NCBI GenBank assembly: GCA_000181795.3
Contig: CM012953.1
Span: 7,488,034 to 7,552,033 of the forward strand
Source: Trichinella spiralis
Lineage: Eukaryota; Nematoda; Enoplea; Trichinellida; Trichinellidae
Direction: 5' to 3'
Length of the DNA: 64,000 nt
The notes under the pieces are model-generated. The model did not search any database and was not told the DNA's origin. It was given only the letters and a program-made list of their open reading frames with translations. Below, one piece after another: positions 37,842 to 49,275 of this stretch. The position numbers and the translations under genes were made by a program. Each line of letters begins with the position of its first letter. Position 1 is the stretch's first letter.

Positions 37842-38273
37842 TTCTATCGATCTGAAACAAATTTACATTCAGAAAACGCTAAATTAGCGATAAAAAACAT
37901 TAAAAAAGTATAAATTCAGTTAACGAGAAAACATTCACGAAAATTAAAATCAAATTTGTAAAAAACAATAAAAATAACTTTTCAAATTCTTAATGATGAA
38001 TATTCTTATAACATAAAGATACGAATGCATCATCAAAAAGCATAGCAAAAACATAAATAAAAAAGCATAAAAAGCTTTCAAAATTCAAAAAGCAATAGAT
38101 GTAAATGGTATTTAAAATCTCGACAATTCACAATCTCACATTCTGTAACAACTGCAACAAACCAACTAACGCAATCAAAAGTGTTTACTGACAGTAATAA
38201 TTGACAATCTGCAAGGACATTAATATTCCACAATATATTTATTGTATAACAACAGATTTTCAACAATCTAAGG
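37842..38273. other. LIN37 upstream region
   Basis: AT-rich promoter-side flank of LIN37, ending at the boundary of the gypsy-like element. No coding exon was recognised. The last bases before the LTR (taagg) resemble the bases after the far LTR (taaga), as in a target-site duplication. Confidence 0.5.
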
Positions 38274-38428
38274 TGTTGCGTTTTCAGGTCACCAACTCTG
38301 CGTTACGTAAAATTTATTACTCGACAATACGAATAATACTCGATAAAATAATAATACAAGTCACAGATACTGTAATGATGACATGCAAGTAATATTGTGG
38401 TGGTACAGTAAAATATTGGTATACAACA
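38274..38428 (-). repeat. LTR copy (3' end of the element)
   Basis: 155-bp repeat running from tgttgcg to tatacaaca. It aligns with the copy at 40768-40894 through cacca(a)ctc, attactc, ggatactgtaatgatgacatgcaagtaat-like and ttggtatacaaca segments, with several indels. Confidence 0.8.
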
Positions 38429-40767
38429 CTACTCGCATTTTAAGTAAAGATATTCTTCAGTTAATCACTCGCAGTCGAATTTCATCAACGTATTGTTTTC
38501 ATATCAATATCAGGCCAATCTCCGTACGAACGATGTAGAACAGTCCATCGATATTGCAGTGTCATTTTTCATAAGTTCCATAAAGGTGCGCTGATGCTTG
38601 CTTGATTGCTTCGCAGCATTTCGGTGATACGCAACCCAGCAGGACAGTGGGATTCTTTTCCTTTGCAACAATGACAACAACGATGCCGTAATTCGCGCTC
38701 AATATGGGCGTATTTGCGCTCCGACGCAGCAAGTGTTCGTGAATGGAATGCTATAGTCGCTTCTCTATCGCATACCAGTTCATGGGCCAGAACACAAACA
38801 ACCCCATGAGGTGGGTGATCGCACGTAAGAATCACTGGCAGTTGATCATCGTACCGCGCTTATACGGTGTTAGAAGTAATAACGCTTTTTCCTGCCTTTG
38901 GGTCCATTTACACAGCATACCTTTGTCTAGCAGGCGGTGTAATGCTTCTGATGGATGAGATTTGTTTGCTAGAAAATTATGATAACAATTTATCAAACCC
39001 AAGTTCCTAGTTGCTCCTCTGTAATGATTACGCTTTTTATCAACAAGCCAGTCTTTTAATTTAACGGGGCAACGTTTTTCTTCAGTTAGGAATAACTAAA
39101 CAAAATGATAACACACACGCGAAGGAGGTACACAAACGGCAATACTAAAGTCGCTAACACGTCAACACCAACGCACCTTTATGCAAAAGTATATCTCTAC
39201 TGTAATATATTGATTCTGGAATTGTCCAGATCAGTGGGGCCTTGTGGATGGCTTCCACCTTCTCTTCTGACGGATGGATTCCTTCAGCGTCCATTCGATA
39301 ATCATGGAACTTTACACTGTGGCTAACAAAGACGCATTTTTCACGGTTCAGGTGGATTCCCGCGTGGTGCAGACGATCGAACACTCGTCTTAAAACTTCT
39401 AACAGTTCATGTTGAGAATCTGAAACAATTAATACATCGTCGAAGCCTGGAACAACATCATCCAAGTTAGCCAACCACGAGTCCATGAAACGCTGGAAAA
39501 TACCAGATGCTGACGCATTGCTGAATTGGATTCGTTTCGCTTTGACAGCTCCTTTATGTATTATTATCGTCTATAACTCGAGCCAATGCTTTGTCGACTT
39601 CTGGCTGCTGGTACGCTTGCGTTAGATCTAATTTCTCGAATATTCTTCCCTTTTTTTAGTGTTGCCAGGATATCGTTGACAGCTCGTATTTGGTTTAGGT
39701 CCTTCCGTAACGCTTTACTCACTGTGCACTTATAATCATTGCAAATTCGGAAGCTTCCAACGCTCTTAATGACCGGTACAATTGTCGTAGTCCATGCCCC
39801 ATGTTGGCCAATCTCCAAAACTCCATGCCTTAATAAATGGGTCCAGCTCCTCTCATAAGCGATCTTTGAGTAAAAATGGCACTCACCTGGCGTTCATCTA
39901 GATTGGTGGTATGGATCCATCGGTATGGAGTACCACTGGTGGTCCTTTGACAGTGCCCAGGGTGTCAGAGAATAATTCAGCATACTCTTCGATCACGTCT
40001 TGTACCGAAGTCGGCGCAACGCTATGTACTCCAACTAGTCGGTTGCCCAATGGCTTGAACGAATTTCTCCAAGCAGACTACGGCGCAGTGCCTTAACAAA
40101 CCATAACTGGCAGTGACCCAGTGAGTAAACTGAATTTGACTGGATGGAAAGTCGCACCTAATACCTCGACGACGCGCACTTGGAAGTCTCTCAGTAATGA
40201 GTGAAACGGTTCCGTCTCCCAAGTCGCATATGAGTTGGGCTCTCAGTCGAGACTCTAATGTTTCACCAAAGTTGCAATGCTGTGCCAGATGGCGAAGTTC
40301 TCTTACATAAGCCGCCACTCTATCACCCGGCTACTGTAGCCGTCGGCGATACAGAATACGTTGGTAAACTTCCGAATGTCAGGGCGAGAAATAATTTCTC
40401 AATAACTTTATAACTCCATCGAATGTTTTCGAAGAAGGGGGGTCTGGCGATGTCAATGATTTTATAATACTATACGCTTTTCTGTCCCATAAACGGCAAA
40501 GTACAGCCAGTCTTCTGCAGCTTACACGGATGGCGTTCGCTTTCAGGAAGAATATTAAGCGAAATAATATTCCATCCCAACATGCCGGATTTGAAATGCC
40601 AAACTGTTCGAATTGGATTATCGTTTACATGACAGACGCTGTGTTCACGAGGTTATTACGTACGGTGAACTGGTTCTTCGGACGATGCATCTCTCAGCCA
40701 AGCTGTTGCAACGGTCTGTATATAGTTCTCAACTTGTGAATGCCAACCAATCTAGACGCCACTGATG

Positions 40768-40894
40768 TGTTTCGAGGCCACCAACTCCGCACACGTAATG
40801 TTCATTACTCCATAATAAGTTACAAGTTACGGATACTGTAATAATGACATGCAAGTAATATTATGGTAGTACAGTAAGATATTGGTATACAACA
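40768..40894 (-). repeat. LTR copy (5' end of the element)
   Basis: 127-bp partner of the repeat at 38274-38428, running from tgtttcg to tatacaaca. It is about 28 bp shorter, chiefly through deletions near its start and middle. The flank taaga resembles taagg before the other copy, suggesting a degraded 5-bp target duplication. Confidence 0.8.
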
Positions 40895-41888
40895 TAAGAA
40901 AATCTGGAAATATCTCAAAAAGTTACAAATAAATGTTAAACGGATAGGTTAGTGTTACCTTTCAAATAGTGTGATGCATAATCAAGATTAAATTACAATA
41001 TATTTCACTGAATATTTTTCTCAAAATCTTAGTGCACAAACTTCCACCGCATCAATAAGAAACCTGAAATGAATGATTATTTACTGAAATGTAATTAATA
41101 TTAATTTCTACTATATTTAATAAATATTTCTAAAATTAGTACAGTCTTTGTATGAATTAACTCATCACATTAGAGTCCTTTGTCTCTGCGTTGAAAACTC
41201 TGAGTCAGCTAGCCGTTAGCGCTAGAATTTCGCTCACATTTTAAAATTCTTACTTATTTTATTTAATCTTCAAAATGCTCCACTCCTGCTATTCTTGCTG
41301 AATTATTCATTGTATAAAAACATTGCGTTAAGTATATAAAAAATAATAAGTATAAAAGTCAACAAAAAAATCAGTAAGTCAATAATACTTATTAAATAAA
41401 GTCCATTATGGATTATGCAACCGTATGCCACTCTTTCTGCACATGTTGGCATTTAAACTTGATTTACTGTAAGAGAATTTGTTCTTACGGTAAAGCAGTT
41501 GTCATTTGCTACGATGTAATTGTTGAAAACAATGTTACTCCAATTTATCAAACAATCTTAATTCAAGCTCTGGCACAGTTTATTTGTTGTATATTTATAT
41601 ATGTAACTATAGTTATTTGTGCAATTTTTTATATTAAGTTTGGCTACTAGTTTTGCGTATGACCGTTCGAATCCATCATTGTTGTTATTGAATATTCTGT
41701 TGATTATCTGTTGTAATGGTTTATTGTTCATCGAATATTCACTGATATTTTCGAATCAGTATAAAAAATAGTTTATTATTTTACAACTGATTGTTAGTGC
41801 GATAAAAGATGTATATCAGAATATCATTTTAAGTTAACTGAAAATATGGTTGAATATTTTGTATTTTTTTACATCGATTTTGTTTAGA
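40895..41888. other. Intergenic region upstream of the RPS14 fragment
   Basis: AT-rich. An 80-codon Cys-rich hydrophobic open frame (41408-41650, +) has no splice support or recognised family and is not called as a gene. A short inverted word (ctagccgttagcgctag) lies near 41210. Confidence 0.45.
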
Positions 41889-41976
41889 ATGGCCCCAAGA
41901 AAAGGGAGGAAGGAAGATCAACCAGCTGTCGTCGTGTGGCACCGCAGGCTCCCGAAGGAGTGAAACGATTTGGCGT
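41889..41976 (+). pseudogene. RPS14: RPS14 (uS11) first exon, frameshifted and cut by an assembly gap
   Basis: The ATG follows ttttgtttag by one base and gives MAPRKGRKEDQPAVV, the start of ribosomal protein S14 of the small subunit. The expected continuation is present one frame over (VAPQAPEGVKRFGV, like SLGPQ..EGE..FGV), so one base appears to be missing between them. The frame then runs into a run of Ns (41977-41999). No later RPS14 exon was found in the following 22 kb. This may be a base-calling error at a contig end joined to unrelated sequence, or a true fragment. Because the gene is essential, an assembly fault is more likely than a real break. Confidence 0.6.
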
Positions 41977-41999
41977 NNNNNNNNNNNNNNNNNNNNNNN
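41977..41999. other. Assembly gap (23 Ns)
   Basis: Twenty-three unknown bases. The sequence to the left ends inside a ribosomal-protein exon and the sequence to the right is AT-rich non-coding, so the join may not be genuine. Confidence 0.95.
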
Positions 42000-44407
42000 T
42001 TTTAATTGGGTTTTCTAATTGAATTCAGTCATATAAAAACATTAATCATTAAAATTATCAGTATTGTTATTCATTTATTTATTAAATTATTCGCTATTAG
42101 TCGATATTAGTTGTGCATCATTTTAAGATGATATTCGAAAATCAGATCTGCGCTTGTGGAATTGGAGTGCAAAATTTGCATTATTCATCTCAAAAAATAA
42201 ATAAATAATTTATAAATTGAATATAAAAATTAAACATTATGTGGAATGAAAAAAATATTTCATTAAAACGCAATTTGTGTGCTACTTGTGGATCTCTTCA
42301 GTATTTGCACTGAATTAAAAAAAACAGAGATATCTTTCAATACCAAATAATTTCATATTGTAAGCATGTTATGGACAAGAATTAAACCGGGACTTATTAC
42401 ACTATATGTTTTAATCGTTCAGTACGTCTATTCGATTTTTAATTTTAATTTTTCCTATTATAAGAATTGAACTTCATGGGAATCATTTAATGATTTCCTA
42501 ACTTTCCTAAGTAAAGTTGTTTAAATATATTGATATGAAGGTTTGTTATTCCACTGCCTGATTGGTATTGTTCTTCTATAAAATATTTAACGCGTTCTGC
42601 ACAAGTTAGTAGCTTCATATTATGAATCAAAAGAATTTTCTTATAAACTAAATAAATTTTGTATGGTTTTTATGAACAGTTTTGGAAAACATTCAATGAA
42701 TTACTGATTTTTATCAAATCGAGATTTCTAGCATTAACATAAATGTTACGTGTGTAATAAAAAATTTGAATTCTTTTTTAATTTGATATATATGAAGTGT
42801 ATAATTTTGTGAATTTTTAAGTAAATATGTACTGCGCTTTCAAAGTAAATTGATCTGAGAAGTTAAAATTGAAATTTTTAGTTTAGTGTTTTACAGAAAT
42901 TGTGAAAATGTCAATATATTAAAGAGAACAGTTCAATTTTATAATGTTCATGTGTTTTTGCTAAATTATATATATATATATATATATAATGAAACAAGAA
43001 AGATAAGGAATTATTGTTGGAATTTCGAATTAACAAAAAATAAATAATACATAATAAAAGCCATTTAATGTTGGGCATGAGAATGCTTTTTGTAAAGAAT
43101 GTACAATGATGTTTAAAAATAATCTTTATTTTAAGGTATGATATTTTTACCTCTGCAAACATTGCATTAAAGAATAGTATGAATTGTTTTTGATGTGTAC
43201 TAATTGTAGTTGCAAGTTTGCAAAATTTTCTAAACCTGTATAAGACAAAAAAAATAATATTTTGCAAAACCCAACTTATGTATAACGTTACATATTTTGA
43301 TATATTATTATCTGGACAAGTAGGCTGCGATTGTTCGAATTTACTTGAAGGTAAATATCTAAAATAATAACCCTTTGGGTTATTTCAAATTTTTGTCTTG
43401 GAGACTTTCAAGTCTCCTGTATTTTCAATTTTTATTTAATGTAGGTGTAAATGGGGTGACATCTCTTGTACTTGTGTTTTTAATGGATGATTTTACAATC
43501 TTGGTTTTTGAATGTAATTGAACATGATAAACTGCAGTGAATGAATGCTTGTATTATTCATGGTGTGTGAACCAGTTGTTCAATGGAATTGTTTTTCTTT
43601 GCTGTATCCCATTTAGGACCTTAGCTGGTAATTAAACTCTTCCAAATGGCTTTTTTGTATTATACTGTTTTATTTTTTTAATATTTGATAACTTATTGGT
43701 TTTTTGCTGTTTTCTATTGTCTCGTTGTCATTTGATGTATCATTAGTTGTTTATTTAAGTTATTGTTGAATTATGGAGAATTGTTTTTAAAATGTTAAAT
43801 AATACGAGAAAATCTTGATAGAAATACTTGCTGTTTGATTTAATATTTTGTTCTGGTATTTCAGTTAATTGATTATGTTATATTCTACATTATTTCATTG
43901 TTGTACAATAAAGTATACTATAATAAAAATTTTTTGAAACTGCGTAGGCTTCTTGGTAGCAAACACAAGATGCAAAAAATGTACCGAAGATAGTTCAAAC
44001 CAGTCTGCCAACTTGCAAAATTTGTATTTTATCCGGTTGGTGCCAAATCAAACGGTAACGCTTATTACGTTTTCAATAAAATTAAAGTTGGACGGAATCA
44101 AATCAATTAGTTGAAACAAAAGATAAGGAGGCGTTAATTTCGGCATGGAATGACGAAGTGGCTTAGAATGCGGTTTATGAAGATAAACAAAATAAATGCT
44201 TACATTGCAACGACAAAATAGGTAATATAAATTTAAATTGTAAGGTATTAATATTAATTTTGTGTGAGAAATAAAACATGTCAAATAAAACAATTTCAGT
44301 GCTTTCAGGGCATTTACTAAAAGCAAAATGGTATGACAAAAGTAAAGAAAAACACTGCACTGAAAAATGAAAGGCTGCGGCTCCGCAACAGCTTGCAAGT
44401 ATGCAAA
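42000..44407. other. AT-rich region after the gap, no gene recognised
   Basis: Contains a (TA)n tract near 42966-42988. No continuation of RPS14 was seen, and neither strand has exon-like open frames with splice sites. The minus-strand frame at 42911-43267 is a translation of low-complexity DNA. The end of the stretch is the 3' flank of ATP synthase subunit g. Confidence 0.5.
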
Positions 44408-44934
44408 CTACTGTTCTTTCAACTCTGGCTCTTTCCAGTCTTGAAATCTTTCTATGAAGATAGGTTGGAAATTTGGTTCAATATAATAACCGAGAAAATG
44501 ACGACGGCCAAGAATTTCTCCAGCGAAAAACCACATCAACACTTCAAATGCAACAGCAGAATATACGATTGCTTCCTATACTTTTTTAAATAATCAAATT
44601 ATGAAATCACAATAAAGTGCTAAAATTCATACCTTTACTGTCAAATCCATCGGATTGAAAGTTCTACGAAAATTATTTACTTCCGAAACTATTTTTGGCC
44701 ATTCTCCAATGGAAGGCGGCATCAACTCAACTTTTGCATAACGCAAAAATGTTTGCAACCTTGGCTTACTAGCATTTATTGCTGCTAAAATCATGCAATG
44801 CGTTAAGTTTCACGTGCACCACCATACTTACGTATAACTAATTTCCCCAAACGAGAAGAAGGACTGGCAAATTTGTTCAACATCTTTGTCGACATTCCGC
44901 TCAAAGCAACCGATACTTTACTCATTGCACTCAT
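44408..44934 (-). CDS. ATP5MG: Mitochondrial ATP synthase subunit g, complete
   Basis: Small inner-membrane subunit of the F0 sector that supports dimerisation of ATP synthase. Three exons: 44934-44832, 44784-44633, 44575-44408, 423 nt (140 residues). Family marks are ASKPRLQTFLRYAKVELMPP (human [21 protein letters not shown]) and TVKEAIVYSAVAFEVLMWFFAGEILGRR (human LTVKEAVLNGLVATEVLMWFYVGEIIGKR), the latter being the membrane helix. It is longer than human (103) because of a Ser/Met-rich N-terminus, probably a mitochondrial targeting sequence, and a hydrophilic C-terminal tail (RFQDWKEPELKEQ). A leader-type acceptor (tattttag) lies eight bases upstream of the ATG; the next Met (44925) is an alternative start. 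Confidence 0.95.
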
Positions 44935-45732
44935 TACCAAGGTCTAAAATAATAAATGTAAAACTGTTCATTTTAATAAATCCCATCTTGAAAATCTTAT
45001 GCAAAATTAAAACAAACTACAATATAACATTAAATAGACAAATAAAAAGAATTTAATAGATATGTAAAACTGTGCTCAGCAATAAAAAAACTACGTATGC
45101 TAATCTAAATAAATAATTAAGCATATATAAATCAGTACCAATGTATGAAATCAAAATATCAAGCATATAACAATACGCCATATACAGTACTTATTAGAAT
45201 ACAAGTTTAAATCCTACTGTAACAAAGTTTGACAACATTTTTCAAAACTTTTAATTCAAATAACATACAAGACAAACTCTAATTTATATTTATTTAAAAA
45301 TTCGTTATTTCAAAACACTTGAGATGTTGCCATTTGGCGCAACTTAAATCGACTTTCTGCATTTTTCCTTTTGGAAATCAGTAAACACTTGAAAATTGTT
45401 TCCATGTTTTACATTTAATCATCCATTAAAGCTTTACGCAATTCGTCTTATTTTCTATTTAATCATTTTTGTTTCAGATAAATAAAAGACACAACCAGTT
45501 ATCTTTTTAATCATTATCGCCTACTTTGCCAGCGTATAGCACTGCTCCATGAATTCGGTGAATGTATATATATATATATATTGTTGGTGAAAACATCAAC
45601 CAAAAAATTACCGTAAAATAGGAAACAGCAAAAACAATGCGCAATGCAACATTTTAAAAAGTTTGAGTTCGTAATTAGAATTAATCTCTGTTAATGTACT
45701 TCAGAATAGTGATGACTAAATAATTTACACCT
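44935..45732. other. Spacer between ATP5MG and ILRUN
   Basis: AT-rich, with a short (TA)n run near 45567-45582. It serves as the upstream region of ATP5MG and 3' flank of ILRUN, both on the minus strand. No exon was recognised. Confidence 0.55.
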
Positions 45733-47862
45733 TCAGCCGTCTTCCATATTACTATCACCAAAGCCGTCTGGAATAACTGTCGGATCATATGAAATTTCAG
45801 CTTCAGCGTTTGTAAATGGCGAACAAGGCGTACACGGTGGCACAGGAGGCAGCTGCGAATCATCGTGTATAACAGTACAACCAGGAATATCGACCGGAAT
45901 GGATGGAACTGAAAAATTCTACACAAAAAGAAAATGCATCATATATGAAGATCAAATATCTTTATATAATGCAAAAAAAGTTACTTCGGAGTCGTTGCAT
46001 AATGAAGGATTTGCTCTGTTAACAAGAGCAATCTCAGAATCAACATTACAAATTGCACTTCCTTGCCCTTGATAACGTGACAACGCTACATCAAAAAAAA
46101 CGAAATTAACATTTCGTAATAATAATTCAGTTAAGCAATGTAAGTTATAAACAAATTCTATTTAAAATTCCATTCCATATACATAATATTCATTAAGCAT
46201 AACAGAACTCACTATTAAGAGAACCTGCTAAAACATTTTCATTTATTTCTATCGAATCACCATCCGAGCATGATGTCTTTGCCATCATTTGTGTCACACC
46301 GAGCAGACCTGATTCTTCCACTAGAATAATGCACCATATTGTCTCTACAAAACATTAACATAAAGTATTTCCTTTAACATCATTTGCAGGTGCTAAATTA
46401 GTTAAAAAAAAATACATGCTTCAAATAGGAAGCGTTCGCTGAAAACTGCAAAACAGAACTGAGTAAAAAAAAATTTTTTTTGAATTATTCTTCTAAAATA
46501 ATACTCACCACCGAATGGATATCCACTGTTTGTAGCCATTTTCCAACGTGATTGGTATACTCCTGCAGCAGAGGGACTTACCATTGTAACACTAATATCT
46601 GCTTCTTCCCCAGGCTGCAAAGCCTTCACTTCCATTATCCTATTTTCGATGTAAAACTCAGAATGAACAAGGCGAAGCATACAACCAGGTGGCCATGGTT
46701 TGCTTCCTGAATTGGCAACACGCCAAACTTTAACGAAACTTGTATTTGGCGGAATGCTTTCTCCTTCACCAACAGTTTCATCACGAATAAATGTCATAGA
46801 TGGAATGGAAATTTGATCTCTCATACGATAATCATAGAAACTACCTAAAGCTGCTTGTAAATTCCTAAGAAAGAAAGCATTATTATATTTAGTTTAAGAA
46901 TTTAATTATAATAATAACAACTGTCCTGAAATAACATAACATATAGAGATGAAGAATCATAAAATGAAAGTCTGCAAACAGTAATAATAAAAATAATACG
47001 AAATAAAAAAATTAATATAATAAAAACATAATTACTCATTTTTCTCCTAATACAAAACTGGTTTAAGAAATACATTGCAATTAATGTCACAAAAAATGAT
47101 AAAAAGGGCTAAATGCAACACTCATTTAAATTACCTATGATAAACTCATCAACAATGACAACAACATACTGCTTACCAGATTACAACATGGAGAAAATTA
47201 AAGATTAGAACAACTTATCGTATTACTTATGCATTAATTGTATTACTTTTTACAAATAATTTAAATTCATGTGCAACTATCATTATAATATAAACTGAGG
47301 AATAATGTGCCAGTTTCCAGAAAATAACATCATATTTCGTCATTCAAGCAGTCATGAATTAGAAATACAAGAATCAATAAATAATTAAAGCTGCTCAAAA
47401 ACTTGATATAATCATTTACATGCATTCTTTTTGACAGCTCGAACATGACAAAGTGAAAAAGTAAATTAAATAACAAAAACAAAAAGATCATTTCTACTAA
47501 AATGATATACTTAAACATAAATCGTTTACAAGCTTTAAAAAGAAAAAATACAATTACTGGCTAGACAACTGTTACAACTTTCAAAACGTTGCAGCCGATG
47601 TCGTCGGTAAAGTAAATAAATTAAAAAGATTTTCAAAACTAATAACATATTAAATCACCACATGAAAAGAAAAAACAAGCAAAGATTTAAAAGATTCTAA
47701 CCAGTTATTCATATCCAGCAGATTTCGATAAGTCTCGGGTTCCAAATTACAATCACTACCAACAATTTCTATGAAATGCTGAACAAGAGCGTCATGGTCA
47801 GATGTACCAAGACAGCGAAGTTCTTGCGCCAACTTTCCATCTACATCTGAATCAATATCCAT
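45733..47862 (-). CDS. ILRUN: ILRUN (C6orf106) homologue with UBA-like and FW domains, complete
   Basis: Homologue of human ILRUN, which binds and destabilises p300/CBP and dampens IRF3-driven antiviral and inflammatory transcription. Five exons: 47862-47702, 46864-46509, 46344-46225, 46085-45985, 45918-45733; 924 nt (307 residues; human 298). The N-terminal UBA-like helix bundle is MDIDSDVDGKLAQELRCLGT... with DMNNWNLQAALGSFYDY. The NBR1-like FW domain follows: VGEGESIPPNTSFVKVWRV, NSGSKPWPPGC, LQPGEEADISVTMVSPS, GVYQSRWKM and the closing TIWCIILVE...GLLGVTQ. The C-terminal third is Pro/Asp/Ser-rich and disordered (LPPVPPCTPCSPF). The N-terminus has no obvious leader acceptor close to the ATG. 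The first intron is about 840 bp, the others 118-170 bp. Confidence 0.95.
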
Positions 47863-49275
47863 TGTCAAGTGAAAAAAAGTCAAGTTATCAAGGCAAAACG
47901 ACTCCCACAACAAAAACTATACTGTATCTTTTTCTAAAAAATACTGTAAACATCATTAAGTAATTGCAAGTACATATAAATAAATACGTTTAATTTATCA
48001 TTTTTTTAACTATGTGAAATGTTCGTAGTAATAAAATTATTTTAAAAATTTATTTAAATGATTTTAATGATAATTTTACTGCAAAATAATGCATACTAAT
48101 AATTTCTATATTATTGTCAGTTAGCTGGCTAATTGTTTTTCTTAATCAAGAAAGTTTTATTCCCTTTTACACAGAGTAATTTGATTTTATTTTATTTGTA
48201 GCATCCATTTATATTTCCAAACTTATTGTATATATAAACTTCTTTTGTTAAAATGATATTTTTATAAAAAACGCGATGTTCGAGTAGAAGCGACGATTAG
48301 TCAGTGTTTACGTTTGTCCACTGTCTGATCACTAAAATCATTATTTATATTTTTTAATTAAAAACTTCGGTTAAAAATCGATAGTTTTGCGTTTATAAAG
48401 CAGCACTGTATGGCATGTTTTTTATTTTATTGTTTTATAATTCTCCAAAAAATATTAACAAAAAATTGTTTCTAAGTAATTTGATTTTGTTTTTGTGGAT
48501 GATTTTAATTTGCAAAATTATATTCCTAATTAATATTTGGACAGAATCGTGTGATTTTATTTTCACATATCACATAAATTGTTACACAGAATTTCAAGAA
48601 CTTTGTTTCAATTTGTGTTAACAAACTTCGTTTTCATGGTTATCATTTTTTTATTTCAGTTTTATTTACTGATCGTATTTGCAGTTTAAAATTTATCATT
48701 TTTTCTTTTACTTAAATAAATAAATTCATAACACACTTAACTCTAATGCAGTAATAATAATAATTGTTGTTGTTATTAAAACACTGAAAGTATATATATA
48801 TAATGCACAAAATATCAAAATGTACGCAGAAAAATAAGAATTTGTCATTCATGGGTTTTACAAAATAGTTTTTCATTGTTTTCTATGAAATGTTTATCTT
48901 CTTTAATCAGATACTACAAACGCTTCGTACAGGTCATTTTACGCACGCCTACGTTTTCGTTTAGCAGCAAACATTTTCACTTTCGGCTACTTCCTGCTCG
49001 CTGTATGTGCAGTTTCAGCTAGAGATATTTATCATCAGTATGACACAAACGCACATGTTATGATTAATATCGCACATGAAATCAATAACAACTGTTGAAT
49101 ATCCAATGTTTTATTCTTCTCCAAATTTGTGAATCATACTGAATGAATATCAATAAGTAAACAACCTGAGATGAGTGAAAAGAACGAGTAAATGTTTCGT
49201 TTTCAAATCAGTGGCAGGATAAAGTCCCTGAACTTTTGTCATTCTTTGATGAACTTTAAAATCGATGCAAGCTAT
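47863..49275. other. Intergenic region, nothing recognised
   Basis: AT-rich upstream region of ILRUN and 3' flank of the bHLH-PAS gene. Small GC-richer patches (near 48930-49020) have no coding frame with splice signals. A short (TA)n run lies near 48791. Confidence 0.5.

Larger units (their letters stand above)
38274..40894 (-). mobile_element. Degenerate, integrase-less Ty3/gypsy-like LTR retrotransposon
   Basis: Two direct repeats (38274-38428 and 40768-40894) flank minus-strand pieces in the order gag-like (40318-40022, VRELRHLAQHCNFGETLESRL), reverse transcriptase (39818-39564, then 39486-39154, with the FDDVL catalytic motif and IHLNREKC) and RNase H (38835-38569, IAFHSRTLAASERKYAHIERE). 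These match the RT/RNase H of nematode and arthropod gypsy elements. Frameshifts and stops separate the pieces. There is no room for integrase between RNase H and the 3' LTR (about 140 bp), and no protease was seen. The short LTRs begin TG and end CA. The copy is old and cannot move on its own. Confidence 0.85.

Noticed and set aside
42911-43267. 118-codon minus-strand open frame
   Set aside because: Low-complexity, spans a (TA)n run, no acceptor or donor support.
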